A stretch of DNA of 64,000 nucleotides from Shewanella cutis (GTDB lineage Bacteria > Pseudomonadota > Gammaproteobacteria > Enterobacterales > Shewanellaceae). Shown piece by piece: positions 19,878-28,471 of this stretch. Position numbers and translations under genes: made by a program. Under the pieces are notes generated by a model, which saw nothing but the letters and a program-made list of their open reading frames with translations, was not told where the DNA came from and ran no database searches. The number at the start of each line of letters is the position of its first letter. The stretch's first letter is position 1. The stretch lies in the NCBI RefSeq assembly GCF_022410515.1, contig NZ_JACSDI010000001.1:310001-374000 (forward strand), written 5' to 3'.

Positions 19878-20506
19878 TTTTCATCTCCTAACACACGCAC
19901 TTCGTTCATGCCAGGGGCCGACTGGCGATATAAAATTCCATCGTGAGAGATTATTTGCTCAGAGGGCTGCATATAATTGCTCAATTCTTTTTGTGTAACA
20001 AAGGTTTGCGAAGCAGAGACCACACGATTATTGCTTAACGTCACAATTCGAGTATTAATCGCCAAACCATTGGTTGTCGGACTCATTGTGGAGACCACAA
20101 TATGATCGACTGGTAAGTTGGTCGATAGTTTTTGCCAATCACGCGTCAAAATAAAATCGCCATCGCCTGTGACGCGAAGTCCATCACCAAGATTTAACTC
20201 CACCACATTAAATTGAAAACTGTGCAAAGATGCCATGAGTCCCTGCTGCAATTGCAGAGCTACCGCATTGGTACTGCTCATATCACCCACTAATACTGGT
20301 GTAGTCACAACGATAGGTTGATCAGGTCGCAATGCATCATTTTGCTTGACTAACTCAGTCACGATACGTTGCGCCAAATGGTTAATCACCGCCGTTGGCG
20401 GCAAACCATTGCCATCAACTAAGTTAGGTTTTGGCGGAGCAACGGGTTTGGTCGCACACCCAACCAGCACCAAAAGAGCTAGGGGAATGAACGCACGCTT
20501 TAGCAT
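19874..20506 (-). CDS. flgO: Flagellar outer-membrane lipoprotein FlgO
   Basis: Lipoprotein of the H-ring/outer-membrane accessory structure. I start it at ATG 20506 (MLKRAFIPLALLVLVGC), giving an immediate lipobox LVGC; GAGG is 8 nt upstream. The FlgO domain follows (NHLAQRIVTELVKQN, VATPVL-type strand, LQQGLMASLHSFQFNVVELNL, DGDFILTRDW). 210 residues. It lies upstream of flgP and divergent from the flgT unit. Confidence 0.9.
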   Translation of the reverse strand: MLKRAFIPLALLVLVGCATKPVAPPKPNLVDGNGLPPTAVINHLAQRIVTELVKQNDALRPDQPIVVTTPVLVGDMSSTNAVALQLQQGLMASLHSFQFNVVELNLGDGLRVTGDGDFILTRDWQKLSTNLPVDHIVVSTMSPTTNGLAINTRIVTLSNNRVVSASQTFVTQKELSNYMQPSEQIISHDGILYRQSAPGMNEVRVLGDEK

Positions 20507-20557
20507 GGGAGTAACCTCATTATCGATATCAATGCGCCTCAAAGCGAGCCGCGATCT

Positions 20558-20782
20558 TTGTCAAAAAGATTGCAATTATTAGACCAAGTCAAAAAACAGG
20601 CCAAACTAACTCACCTGATTATCGACAGCTGTGCCAATAACTTTACCCTATATACCTATTCAGCAACTTCAGGTTGTTTGGGGATATATCATAAATTAGG
20701 CACGGAACTTGCTTTTAGAGCCAATAAAACTGCCATTAAACTGACTCAACTGATTGGCACAACTTACGTAAGGGCTCATTGA
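20558..20782 (+). CDS. Small uncharacterised protein translationally coupled to flgT
   Basis: A 74-codon frame between divergent flgO and flgT. I do not recognise a family. The sequence is soluble-looking, with LTHLIIDSCANNFTLYTYSA and a basic C-terminal helix. The evidence that it is real is its end: its TGA overlaps the flgT ATG as TGATG, a classic stop-start coupling. The start is doubtful; candidates are TTG at 20558 or 20570, both with poor ribosome sites. It could be a regulatory leader, a divergent small protein or a chance frame. Confidence 0.45.
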   Translation: MSKRLQLLDQVKKQAKLTHLIIDSCANNFTLYTYSATSGCLGIYHKLGTELAFRANKTAIKLTQLIGTTYVRAH

Positions 20783-21957
20783 TGAACATACTCAAAAAGA
20801 ACTTGCTCATAATTAGCAGCCTAGTGCTGGCAATCCTTCAAGCCAATCAAGTGCACGCTGAATGGGTCGAAGCCAGTGGTGAAGCGATCATCACCAACGG
20901 CAACATTGCCCAAGCGAGGGAAGAAGCCATCAATCAAGCGGTGAGCTATGCCACCCTCAGTACTGGGATCCAAATTTCCAGTGAACAACAAACCATTAAT
21001 GGCAATCTGACACAAAACAGCTTTGCCATTAATCGTTATGCCCAAGCAATCAGTATTCAGCTCGTCAACGAACGCATTCAGGGAAATAAAATTTATGTTT
21101 CACTTAGACTCGACCTCAATGACGACCCAACTCAACAGTGCCCCACAGGCCAATTGAAAGCCGCAATACTAATCCCTCAGGCACAAATTAAAGACCGGGC
21201 ACAGTTACGTTACGGACAATTATCGGGGTTTGAAGAAGCGATATCCGAAAAGCTCGGTAATAGCATAGATGACTATTCATCAACCGGATTTAGCCATATC
21301 CACGCAAAAGAAAGACTCGATATTGCACAAGAACTGGTCGATATCCGCGGCTATCGACTCCCGAGTTGGCTAAGTGAAATCACCGATAGCCAATATATTT
21401 TATTACCCCAAATCATCGACATATCGACAGAGCCTGTGCAATCCACTTTTATGGGGTGGTGGGATGAAGCGCCACTAAGACAATTCCAATTTAAGCTCAG
21501 CCTTTATCACGGCATTAGCGGCGAAGAAGTTTGGAGCAAAACCTACAACACTTCGGCACCATGGGAATTTGAAGAACAAGCTATTGTAGCCCCTAATAGT
21601 GATAGATTCTGGCGCTCATCCTATGGCAGAAATATCAGTCAACTTATACAAGAAGCGACCCGAGATATAGATAAAACACTCAACTGCAGGCCACTACTTG
21701 GACAAGTCGTCAGCCGTCAAGGTGACAGAATTATCCTCAACTTAGGTCGTAAACATGGGATCCGTGTTAGTGATAAGTTTCAGGTAGTGTTGCAGCGAAA
21801 TTTACCAGACAGACTGAATGAAATGCGGGCCGTTGCAACTAAAAGCCGAGCAACAGTACAAATTGAACAAGTGAGTGAAGAAAGTGCAACAGCGGTACTC
21901 GTTGACCAAAATGCGGTTTACAATGTACAGATAAACGACATTGCGCTTAAGATTTAA
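20782..21957 (+). CDS. flgT: Flagellar H-ring assembly protein FlgT
   Basis: Periplasmic protein of the H-ring that encircles the basal body in Vibrio-type polar flagella. I use ATG 20782 (7 nt after AAGGG), which overlaps the preceding stop. Signal peptide to about residue 28 (ANQVHA), then AEWVEASGEAIITNGNIAQAREEAINQAVSYA, the FlgT N-domain. The C-domain has GQVVSRQGDRIILNLGRKHGIRVSDKFQVV. 391 residues, family-typical. Confidence 0.92.
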   Translation: MNILKKNLLIISSLVLAILQANQVHAEWVEASGEAIITNGNIAQAREEAINQAVSYATLSTGIQISSEQQTINGNLTQNSFAINRYAQAISIQLVNERIQGNKIYVSLRLDLNDDPTQQCPTGQLKAAILIPQAQIKDRAQLRYGQLSGFEEAISEKLGNSIDDYSSTGFSHIHAKERLDIAQELVDIRGYRLPSWLSEITDSQYILLPQIIDISTEPVQSTFMGWWDEAPLRQFQFKLSLYHGISGEEVWSKTYNTSAPWEFEEQAIVAPNSDRFWRSSYGRNISQLIQEATRDIDKTLNCRPLLGQVVSRQGDRIILNLGRKHGIRVSDKFQVVLQRNLPDRLNEMRAVATKSRATVQIEQVSEESATAVLVDQNAVYNVQINDIALKI

Positions 21958-21975
21958 GCAACTAAATCATAAGCC

Positions 21976-22003
21976 TTTTAATCAAAGATAAAACCAGTAT
22001 AAT
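21976..22003 (+). promoter_or_regulatory. Sigma-70 promoter of the tRNA-Arg gene
   Basis: A perfect TATAAT at 21998-22003, with a TTTTAA-like -35 at 21976-21981 (16-nt spacer), lies 9 bp before the mature tRNA 5' end. It may also serve the downstream maf gene, since no terminator separates them. Confidence 0.65.
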
Positions 22004-22012
22004 CACCAGCGT

Positions 22013-22088
22013 CTCTTCATAGCTCAACAGGATAGAGCAGCCGCCTCCTAAGCGGCCGATCGGGGTTCGAGTCCCTGTGGAGAGACCA
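22013..22088 (+). tRNA. tRNA-Arg, anticodon CCU
   Basis: 76-nt cloverleaf. Acceptor CTCTTCA pairs with TGGAGAG, the discriminator is A, and CCA is encoded at 22086-22088. D-arm GCTC/GAGC, anticodon stem GCCGC/GCGGC with loop CTCCTAA (anticodon CCT at 22047-22049), T-arm CGGGG/CCCTG with TTCGAGT. It reads the rare AGG codon. It sits exactly at the junction of the flagellar genes and the glycosylation cluster. Confidence 0.95.
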
Positions 22089-22135
22089 GATAGTGATGTC
22101 GGTAATATCAACACGAAAGCTTCCGAGGAAACGGA

Positions 22136-23461
22136 ATGACTGAACTATTTGCCACTAATCTGAGTATTATTGCTAAACGCTGGCCAATTGTGGCCGCTGC
22201 GATAAAAAGCCAATCAATTGACCATCTTGATGCGCACTTAGTCCAAGGCCAAAACCAAACTATCAGCGTTAATGGCATTCAGCTCAGCAGCCGTCATGAC
22301 CGCATCGCTGAAGCACAGCTGTTTATTAGCACCCTTCCCTCAAATGCTCACCAAGTCACGGTTTATGGCGTGGGTATGGGTGATGTACCGAGTCTGTTGA
22401 TTGAAAATCCACACTATACTCGCATTGAAGTCTGCATTTTAAACTTAGCCGTATTCGCATTACTGCTTTGTTACACCGATCAGAGAGAGTGGCTAAGTCA
22501 TTCTAATGTGCTATTAAATGCTATGCCCAGTGCAACGCTGCAATTTCCGAATGTTGCCATTACTCCAGATCTTAATCTCGTCAGTGATGACAATGCCACT
22601 CTGAGGGATCTCTTGGTGATGGAGCTTAATCGTGATTTCACCAATCGACACCATCAAATCGATGATCCTCAGATCCTTAAGCGCTTTGCCGATAATCAGG
22701 TGTTTATTACTAATGATCCCGATGCTGCCCATTTAACTAAAAGCTACAATCCATATAAAGTAATCGTTATAGGCTCAGGTCCGTCTTTAGAAGAACATTA
22801 TGCCTATCTTAAGGCGTTGAATTTAAGCCCATCGAGACCCTTATTGATTGCTGCGGATACAGCTTTACGTGGCTTACTTCACCATCAGATTAAGCCTGAT
22901 ATAGTGGTCTGTATTGACGGTTTAATTTCCTCCTATCATTTGCCTTTGTCAGAAACCCAAGAAATCAATCTTGTGTATTTTCCTCGGGTAGCCCCCGAAG
23001 TATTAGCCCATTGGCTAGGGCCAAGATTTGTGGCTTATGGCACGAGTAAAATTTACGACAGCATGTACCAGCTGAACCCCAAGCTGAGGCTGTTTACAAA
23101 TGGCAGTGTGATTCACCCAGCAATTGATTTAGCCGTTAAGTTACATGCTAAGGAAATCACGCTATTAGGCTGTGACTTTTGTTACTGCAATAATAAAAGT
23201 CATGCTTTTTGGAATGATTATCCATTTGAAAGCAATGACAAATCTGAAAAAATATGGGTTGAAGCTGTGATACAAAAGGTGAAAGAAGCAAAGCATTGGT
23301 TGATTAATGGTAAAGGCCAACGGATTGCTACAGATCTTAATCTTCGCGCTTATTTACGACATTTAGAGCGCTATATTGCTAAACATCCACAGGTGAAATT
23401 TTACCAAGCCAGTTTATCGGGCGCGAAGATCCGCGGTTCGCAATATAAGGAGCTGATTTAA
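22136..23461 (+). CDS. maf: Maf/DUF115 motility accessory factor (flagellin glycosyltransferase-like)
   Basis: 441-residue protein of the 6-hydroxymethylpterin-pyrophosphokinase-MptE-like/DUF115 family, whose Maf members transfer nonulosonic acids to flagellin. The central DUF115 nucleotide-binding signature is KVIVIGSGPSLEEHYAYL (about residues 208-225), followed by LIAADTALRGLLHH and IKPDIVVCIDG, then LLGCDFCYC. The start ATG has GAGGAAACGGA upstream. It overlaps the next ORF by one base. Expected to act in the cytoplasm on unfolded flagellin before export. Specificity is inferred from the neighbouring pse genes. Confidence 0.88.
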   Translation: MTELFATNLSIIAKRWPIVAAAIKSQSIDHLDAHLVQGQNQTISVNGIQLSSRHDRIAEAQLFISTLPSNAHQVTVYGVGMGDVPSLLIENPHYTRIEVCILNLAVFALLLCYTDQREWLSHSNVLLNAMPSATLQFPNVAITPDLNLVSDDNATLRDLLVMELNRDFTNRHHQIDDPQILKRFADNQVFITNDPDAAHLTKSYNPYKVIVIGSGPSLEEHYAYLKALNLSPSRPLLIAADTALRGLLHHQIKPDIVVCIDGLISSYHLPLSETQEINLVYFPRVAPEVLAHWLGPRFVAYGTSKIYDSMYQLNPKLRLFTNGSVIHPAIDLAVKLHAKEITLLGCDFCYCNNKSHAFWNDYPFESNDKSEKIWVEAVIQKVKEAKHWLINGKGQRIATDLNLRAYLRHLERYIAKHPQVKFYQASLSGAKIRGSQYKELI

Positions 23462-23730
23462 TGTCGTTCAAACCACATAATTCATCAAAACAGTCCCTTG
23501 AAGACATGCTTTGTCAAGCGGCTCACTCCTTCCGTTTAGGCAAAGAAGCTCAGGCCTCAGTGGAATTTCGTTTATGCCTCGATTCAATAGAGAAACATCA
23601 CCCCGAGCTGATGCAATTACCGTCATTTCAGCAAATGCTGGCGCCAATGCTACAAGCTCAGGAGCAACACGATTGGCTAAGTCTTGCAGATTACTTAGAG
23701 CATGAACTCATTAGCCTTGTCAGTAGCTAA
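23461..23730 (+). CDS. Small helical protein coupled to maf, function unknown
   Basis: 89 residues, predicted all-helical and soluble, with no motif I recognise (QSLEDMLCQAAHSFRLGKEAQASVEFRLCLDSIE). Its ATG overlaps the maf stop (TAATG), indicating coupled translation at comparable stoichiometry, so it may be a partner of Maf. The helix-turn-helix-like repeat EAQASVEFRLCLDSIEK is reminiscent of a single TPR unit. No function is assigned. Confidence 0.75.
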   Translation: MSFKPHNSSKQSLEDMLCQAAHSFRLGKEAQASVEFRLCLDSIEKHHPELMQLPSFQQMLAPMLQAQEQHDWLSLADYLEHELISLVSS

Positions 23731-23797
23731 AACACTAACATAAAGCTTCCCTATCATTTGCCGTTAATACGTTATCAACGCCATTTAGTGAGCCACT

Positions 23798-24658
23798 ATG
23801 ACTAAACATTCCCCTGTCTTTATCGCCGAAGTTTCTAGTAACCATCATAGAGACTTACAACGTTGCATAGAATTTATCAAAACAGCTGCAGAGATAGGTT
23901 GCGATGCCGTTAAGTTTCAATTGTTTAAAATTGAAGAACTGTTTGCACCTGAGATTCTATCTAAGAGTGAAATGCATCGTAAACGTAAAGAATGGGAGTT
24001 GCCCGTCAGTTTTCTGCCCCAACTCAAGCAATCCTGCAATGAATACGGTATTCAGTTTTCTTGTACCCCGTTTTATCTCGACGCAGTAGCAGAGCTTGAA
24101 CCCTTTGTAGATTTCTACAAGATCGCATCCTATGAATTACTTTGGGACGACCTGCTAGTGGCCTGCGCGAAAACAGGAAAACCAGTTGTGATTTCAGCGG
24201 GCATGGCTAATTTTGAGGAAATTGACCATGCGATTGATGTGTTGCAAAATGCTGGCTGTCAGGATATTACATTATTACACTGTGTATCAGCCTATCCGAC
24301 GCCAAAAGCAGATTGTAACTTAGCTGTGCTTGGACGTTTCCGTGAACGCTACAACATTAAAGTGGGTTGGTCTGATCACTCTGTTTCACCGGCTGTGATT
24401 CGCCGCGCCGTTAATCGTTGGTTAGCTGATTGTATTGAGTTCCATATTGACCTAGACAAACAGGGCGCAGAATATGCTGCAGGCCACTGTTGGTTACCAG
24501 AACAAATGCAACTTGTCATAAATGAATGCAGAGAAGCGCAACTACTTGATGGCAGACCGGATAAAGTATTAGCGCCCAGTGAAGCACCTGATCGAGATTG
24601 GCGTGCAGATCCAATAGATGGGTTACGACCACTAAAGCATATTCGCTCACATTTTTAG
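23798..24658 (+). CDS. pseI: Nonulosonic acid synthase PseI/NeuB-like, without SAF domain
   Basis: Condenses phosphoenolpyruvate with a 6-deoxy-diacetamidohexose (PseI) or ManNAc-type sugar (NeuB). The TIM-barrel is complete: FIAEVSSNHHRDLQRCIEFI, AVKFQLFK, FSCTPFY, YKIASYELLW, PVVISAGMANFEEI, LLHCVSAYPTP, KVGWSDHS, ECIEFHIDLD-type end. The product has only 286 residues, and the usual C-terminal antifreeze-like SAF domain (about 60 residues) is absent. A clean stop is followed by a hairpin, so this is a short family form, not an obvious frameshift. The neighbouring pseB/C/G argue for the pseudaminic branch. Confidence 0.85.
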   Translation: MTKHSPVFIAEVSSNHHRDLQRCIEFIKTAAEIGCDAVKFQLFKIEELFAPEILSKSEMHRKRKEWELPVSFLPQLKQSCNEYGIQFSCTPFYLDAVAELEPFVDFYKIASYELLWDDLLVACAKTGKPVVISAGMANFEEIDHAIDVLQNAGCQDITLLHCVSAYPTPKADCNLAVLGRFRERYNIKVGWSDHSVSPAVIRRAVNRWLADCIEFHIDLDKQGAEYAAGHCWLPEQMQLVINECREAQLLDGRPDKVLAPSEAPDRDWRADPIDGLRPLKHIRSHF

Positions 24659-24672
24659 AAAGTTGTAGTATC

Positions 24673-24705
24673 GAATAACACTGGATATAAAATCCTGTGT
24701 TATTC
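24673..24705. terminator. Bidirectional hairpin between convergent pseI and the ATP-grasp gene
   Basis: GAATAACAC at 24673-24681 pairs with GTGTTATTC at 24697-24705, with an inner GGAT/ATCC stem after one mismatch. It lies in the 56-bp gap between the two convergent stops. U-tracts are weak on both strands. Confidence 0.55.
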
Positions 24706-24714
24706 ATCACATGG

Positions 24715-25932
24715 TTAACAAACTTCAAATACAATCGTTTTGTAAACCCAAGCTATTCGCATCTCTAACTCTTCAAAAGAATCTGCAATTACAATAAATA
24801 CACCAGCCCTATCCGAATGACTGCAAATTGGTCTTATTATTTCATCAAAATTGACAAAAAATTCTAACTTTTTGACGAAATTCTGAGATTTAACTTGTTC
24901 AATCCCGTGAATAGCGACCAGTTGACCTTCATTAGGGAAAAAGTAACGGTTGGCTACAAATTGGTTTTGCTTTGGTATTAATATATCAAAATTAGGCGGT
25001 ATATCTAACGCAATTTCTAGCGCTGTTCGAACATAGTTAACGCCTAAACCTAACGGAACAAGACTTTCTGAAAAATCACCTCCGCTTAATCTAGTAGCGA
25101 CCTCAATAACTTTTGGCCCCGAAGAGGTATAAACAATATCTCCTTTTATCACACCACTTCTAATTTCTAATGCTTTGGCAACATCATCAATTAATCGCTC
25201 AATCTCACTTCGCTGCTGTTGCGATAAACGACTCGGTTGCCAACCACCATTTTCAATAATATATGGAGCAAAAACATCCAACATTTCATAATTACGGTCA
25301 ACAAATCCAATAGTATGTCCTTTCCCTTGATAAAATAAGGTTTCAGTACTGATCTGTGGACCTTCTAGATATTCTTCAATGATGAGCTTACCACTAAATG
25401 ACTCTTGAAGAGAACATCGGTATAAAGTTTCTAAATCAGCCCCCTCTTTTAACAAGAACACACCTCTGGCTCCGGAGCGATCAACTGGTTTAAGAACGAG
25501 TGGAAACCCTCGTTCAACAACTAACTCACACAGATGCTCAAAACTATCCACTGCAGAAAACCAAGGAATCGCAATACCCTTTTCAGCAAAACATTCCTTC
25601 ATCAATAGTTTATTGGTTGCAATCTTGGCAGCCTTTAACGGAATACAAGGAACAGACAGATATTCTGCAAGAGCGGACACATATTGCGAAATATCGCTTC
25701 CCATTACAGCAACACCATGCACAGGGATATTTAACCCATCGACAAATGCTTTTAGTGCTGGTAAATCCCTTGTACTAACGACGGCATATTGATCAGCCAT
25801 TAAAAAGCCAGGGGACTTAGGGTTACCATCAACAACGATAACATGATGCCCCATCGCCTTTGCCGTTTTGATTGCAAAGATTTGATCTGAGCTAGCGCCT
25901 AAAAGCAATAGATTCTTGGCTTTAGTTATCAA
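24715..25932 (-). CDS. ATP-grasp carboxylate-amine ligase family protein
   Basis: About 405-residue ATP-grasp enzyme of the PurK/carbamoyl-phosphate-synthase-like group that joins a carboxylate to an amine via an acyl phosphate. It has a pre-ATP-grasp Rossmann domain (NLLLLGASSDQIFAIKTAK), ATP-grasp segments FPLVLKPVDRSGARGVFLL and LIIEEYLEGPQISTETL, and a metal-binding segment KVIEVATRLSGGDF. I start it at TTG 25932, because GGAGGAG is 6 nt upstream; GTG at 25947 has no ribosome site. It overlaps the SDR gene end. Substrate unknown; context suggests N-acylation of the amino sugar or of an intermediate. Codon use is AT-rich compared with flanking genes. Confidence 0.8.
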   Translation of the reverse strand: MITKAKNLLLLGASSDQIFAIKTAKAMGHHVIVVDGNPKSPGFLMADQYAVVSTRDLPALKAFVDGLNIPVHGVAVMGSDISQYVSALAEYLSVPCIPLKAAKIATNKLLMKECFAEKGIAIPWFSAVDSFEHLCELVVERGFPLVLKPVDRSGARGVFLLKEGADLETLYRCSLQESFSGKLIIEEYLEGPQISTETLFYQGKGHTIGFVDRNYEMLDVFAPYIIENGGWQPSRLSQQQRSEIERLIDDVAKALEIRSGVIKGDIVYTSSGPKVIEVATRLSGGDFSESLVPLGLGVNYVRTALEIALDIPPNFDILIPKQNQFVANRYFFPNEGQLVAIHGIEQVKSQNFVKKLEFFVNFDEIIRPICSHSDRAGVFIVIADSFEELEMRIAWVYKTIVFEVC

Positions 25933-26677
25933 GAATTGCTCCTCCACTCACTGCAAGTATTTGCCCTGTCATATACTGTTGCTCATCCGAGGCCAAAAAT
26001 ACACAAGCATCTGAAATATCTTCGATTCTTCCAGCTCTTTTTAGCAAAGTCATATCTATGACCTTAGCTCCTGCAGGCGAATCAATTTCATCAGCGGTCT
26101 GATCAGTACGAATTAGTCCAGGAGCAACAGCATTAACAAGAATATTGTGTTCTGCTCCATAACGAGCAAGTATTTTAGTTAAACTATTTAAACCAGCCTT
26201 TGATACAGCATAATGTACTGTCTTAGGACCATGATACTGGCCCGCTACAGAGGATATGTTGATAATCCGGCCACCACCAGCGGCTTTCATTAGTGGAAAA
26301 ATCTCTTGGCAACACATAAAAGGGCCTTTTAGATTAGTCCCCATTATCATATCCCAAGCTTCATCCGTTATTTCATCAAACCAACCTCTTTGATTAATGC
26401 CAGCATTATTTACCAAAATATCGATACGCCCAAATTCAAGTTGTGATTTCTGTATTAGATATTGAATCTCATCACGCTTTGTAATATCTGCACGAATAGC
26501 GATAACTTTACATCCAAAGTTTTTAAGCTTATTAACTACGTTCGCTGCAGCTTCACTATTGGTATTATAATTAATGATGACGTCAGCACCTTCTTTCGCA
26601 AACGCTTCCGCAATACCAGCACCGATTCCTCTTGAAGCGCCCGTGATAAGTGCTACTTTTCCTGTGAGTCTACCCAC
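25922..26677 (-). CDS. Short-chain dehydrogenase/reductase (FabG-like)
   Basis: 251-residue classical SDR. NAD(P) motif TGASRGIGAG (about residues 12-21), LVNNAG, catalytic Ser in INISSVAGQY, YAVSK catalytic pair, and C-terminal MTGQILAVSGG. It starts at a GTG that abuts the TGA of the thiamine enzyme gene and overlaps the ATP-grasp gene, so the three are one translation unit. FabG-like enzymes reduce 3-keto or ketol groups; here a keto product of the neighbouring thiamine enzyme is the natural candidate substrate (inference). Confidence 0.85.
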   Translation of the reverse strand: MGRLTGKVALITGASRGIGAGIAEAFAKEGADVIINYNTNSEAAANVVNKLKNFGCKVIAIRADITKRDEIQYLIQKSQLEFGRIDILVNNAGINQRGWFDEITDEAWDMIMGTNLKGPFMCCQEIFPLMKAAGGGRIINISSVAGQYHGPKTVHYAVSKAGLNSLTKILARYGAEHNILVNAVAPGLIRTDQTADEIDSPAGAKVIDMTLLKRAGRIEDISDACVFLASDEQQYMTGQILAVSGGAILDN

Positions 26678-28456
26678 TCATTTATCCTCTTGATATTCTG
26701 TCCAACGCTGCTGGATTTGCATAATTATTTGCTGAGCAGTTATACCCGCTTCATCACTACATTCTTGCTTACTTCCAGGGCGAATAAAACGATCAATAAT
26801 GCCACTTCTAAAGACTCGGAAATTGACATCAGAATCACTGAAACTTTCAAGTAGTAAGGAGCCAAACCCACCCGCTAATATACTCTCTTCGAGAGTGATG
26901 ATGTCCATACCAGAAACTAATAATTCAAGAATCTCATTTGAAGGAAACGGCTTAATAGTCTGTACACAGATAATACCAAATGTCCTACCCAATTTAGCTA
27001 AACGTGATTTTAACTCCCAGGCTTTAGCTAATGTATTTCCAAGACAAATAACAAAGCCATCTTCTCCCATAGCAGCCACAGACAAGCCGCGCTGAAGGAC
27101 TCCAGACAGAGGCTCTGGTATAATTAAAGGCTCATAAGGATGTAAAATAACCATAGGTCCCATTGGGTTCTCTAATCGTTTTTCTAACAACCTTTTAGCT
27201 TCTGCACTATTTATAGGATATTCCAGTTGCATATTCGGGAATGATTTTAAGTATGGAATATCATAAACTCCATGATGAGTGGAACCATCATAACCAGCAA
27301 AGCCAGCCCTAACACCTAACACTGTAATAGGTAAATTCATATAACAAGCATCGTGTAATAACTGGTCAAATGCTCTTTGCATAAAAGTGGTTTGCATACA
27401 TACCACGGGCTTTAACCCTTCCAGAGCCATACCACAAGCCATTCCAACAGCGTGTTGCTCTGCCATTCCAACATCAATTACGCGATCAGGAAACTGGATA
27501 GACAAATAATCTAAAGACGATGCATAAGGTGTGGCAGGTGTAATAACATTAATTTTAGTATCTAATGTCATTAATTCTGCTAATTTTTCGGCCAAAACCA
27601 CAGCAAAAGTCTTACCCGAAACGGTTGGTGATGCCCCCAGTCCAGATACTGCATCGAAAGGCATTGAAAAATGCATTTTATAAGGATGAGTTGCAGCACA
27701 GGCTAAACCTTTACCTTTCTCTGTTTTAACATGTACAACTGTTGGCTGACCTAGTGACTTGGCATGAGTAAGCGCAAGAACAACATCTTCTGAACAATGA
27801 CCATTTTGAACACCAATATAGTTGTAACCTAGACTTTCAAAAAAATGTTGAGATTTCTTATGCCAATCAACACCAGTGGTAAGCTGCCTTAAACCGCCAA
27901 TTGATGGTGCGATAGCCATCTCATTATCATTTACAACTATCACAAGTTTAGAGTTCTTATCTACGCTACCAAAGTTGAGAGCTTCAAATGCCATTCCTTC
28001 AACCAAAGAACCGTCACCAATAATGACAACTGTATAATGATCGGATTTTTTAGTTTTTAATGCCGCAGCAATACCTGTTGCTAATGATATTGAGGTTCCA
28101 GCATGCGAGGCATCAATGATATCGTGCTCGCTTTCCTCTCTTGCAATAAAACGACTCATTCCATTATAGGTATTTAAAGATTCGAACTTTTTTCTCCGAC
28201 CAGTAATCAATTTATGAGTATACCCTTGATGACCAGTATCAAAAATAATTTTGTCAACAGGGGAGTCAAATACATAATGGATTGCAATAGTCAACTCAAT
28301 GACGGACAGATTTGCTCCAATATGTCCTCCAGTAGTGGAAATCTTGTCGATTAAAAAACGGCGGATTTTATCTGCTTCTATATCAAGAGCCTTAATTGGT
28401 AAATTTTTAAGCTCAATAGTCGAGTTTATAAATTTAAGTTCATCATTAACTGCCAT
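26678..28456 (-). CDS. Thiamine-diphosphate enzyme of the DXS/transketolase family
   Basis: 592 residues resembling 1-deoxyxylulose-5-phosphate synthase: GGHIGANLSVIELTIAIHYVF with the GHQGYTHK motif, ThDP-binding GDGSLVEGMAFEALN to the ND in IVVNDNEMAI, catalytic Glu in DVGMAEQHAVGMACG, and RAGFAGYDGSTHHG. It is distinctly diverged and lies in a glycosylation cluster rather than with isoprenoid genes, so a ketol-forming or acyl-transfer role on another substrate is likelier than isoprenoid synthesis. AAGGA lies 7 nt before the ATG. AT-rich. A housekeeping dxs is expected elsewhere. Confidence 0.85.
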   Translation of the reverse strand: MAVNDELKFINSTIELKNLPIKALDIEADKIRRFLIDKISTTGGHIGANLSVIELTIAIHYVFDSPVDKIIFDTGHQGYTHKLITGRRKKFESLNTYNGMSRFIAREESEHDIIDASHAGTSISLATGIAAALKTKKSDHYTVVIIGDGSLVEGMAFEALNFGSVDKNSKLVIVVNDNEMAIAPSIGGLRQLTTGVDWHKKSQHFFESLGYNYIGVQNGHCSEDVVLALTHAKSLGQPTVVHVKTEKGKGLACAATHPYKMHFSMPFDAVSGLGASPTVSGKTFAVVLAEKLAELMTLDTKINVITPATPYASSLDYLSIQFPDRVIDVGMAEQHAVGMACGMALEGLKPVVCMQTTFMQRAFDQLLHDACYMNLPITVLGVRAGFAGYDGSTHHGVYDIPYLKSFPNMQLEYPINSAEAKRLLEKRLENPMGPMVILHPYEPLIIPEPLSGVLQRGLSVAAMGEDGFVICLGNTLAKAWELKSRLAKLGRTFGIICVQTIKPFPSNEILELLVSGMDIITLEESILAGGFGSLLLESFSDSDVNFRVFRSGIIDRFIRPGSKQECSDEAGITAQQIIMQIQQRWTEYQEDK

Positions 28457-28471
28457 AAAAAATCCTTAAAT

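Noticed and set aside
23798..24658. pseI as a pseudogene truncated by frameshift
   Set aside because: The barrel is complete, the reading frame is intact, and no SAF-domain remnant appears in any frame before the terminator hairpin. The short form is more likely genuine.
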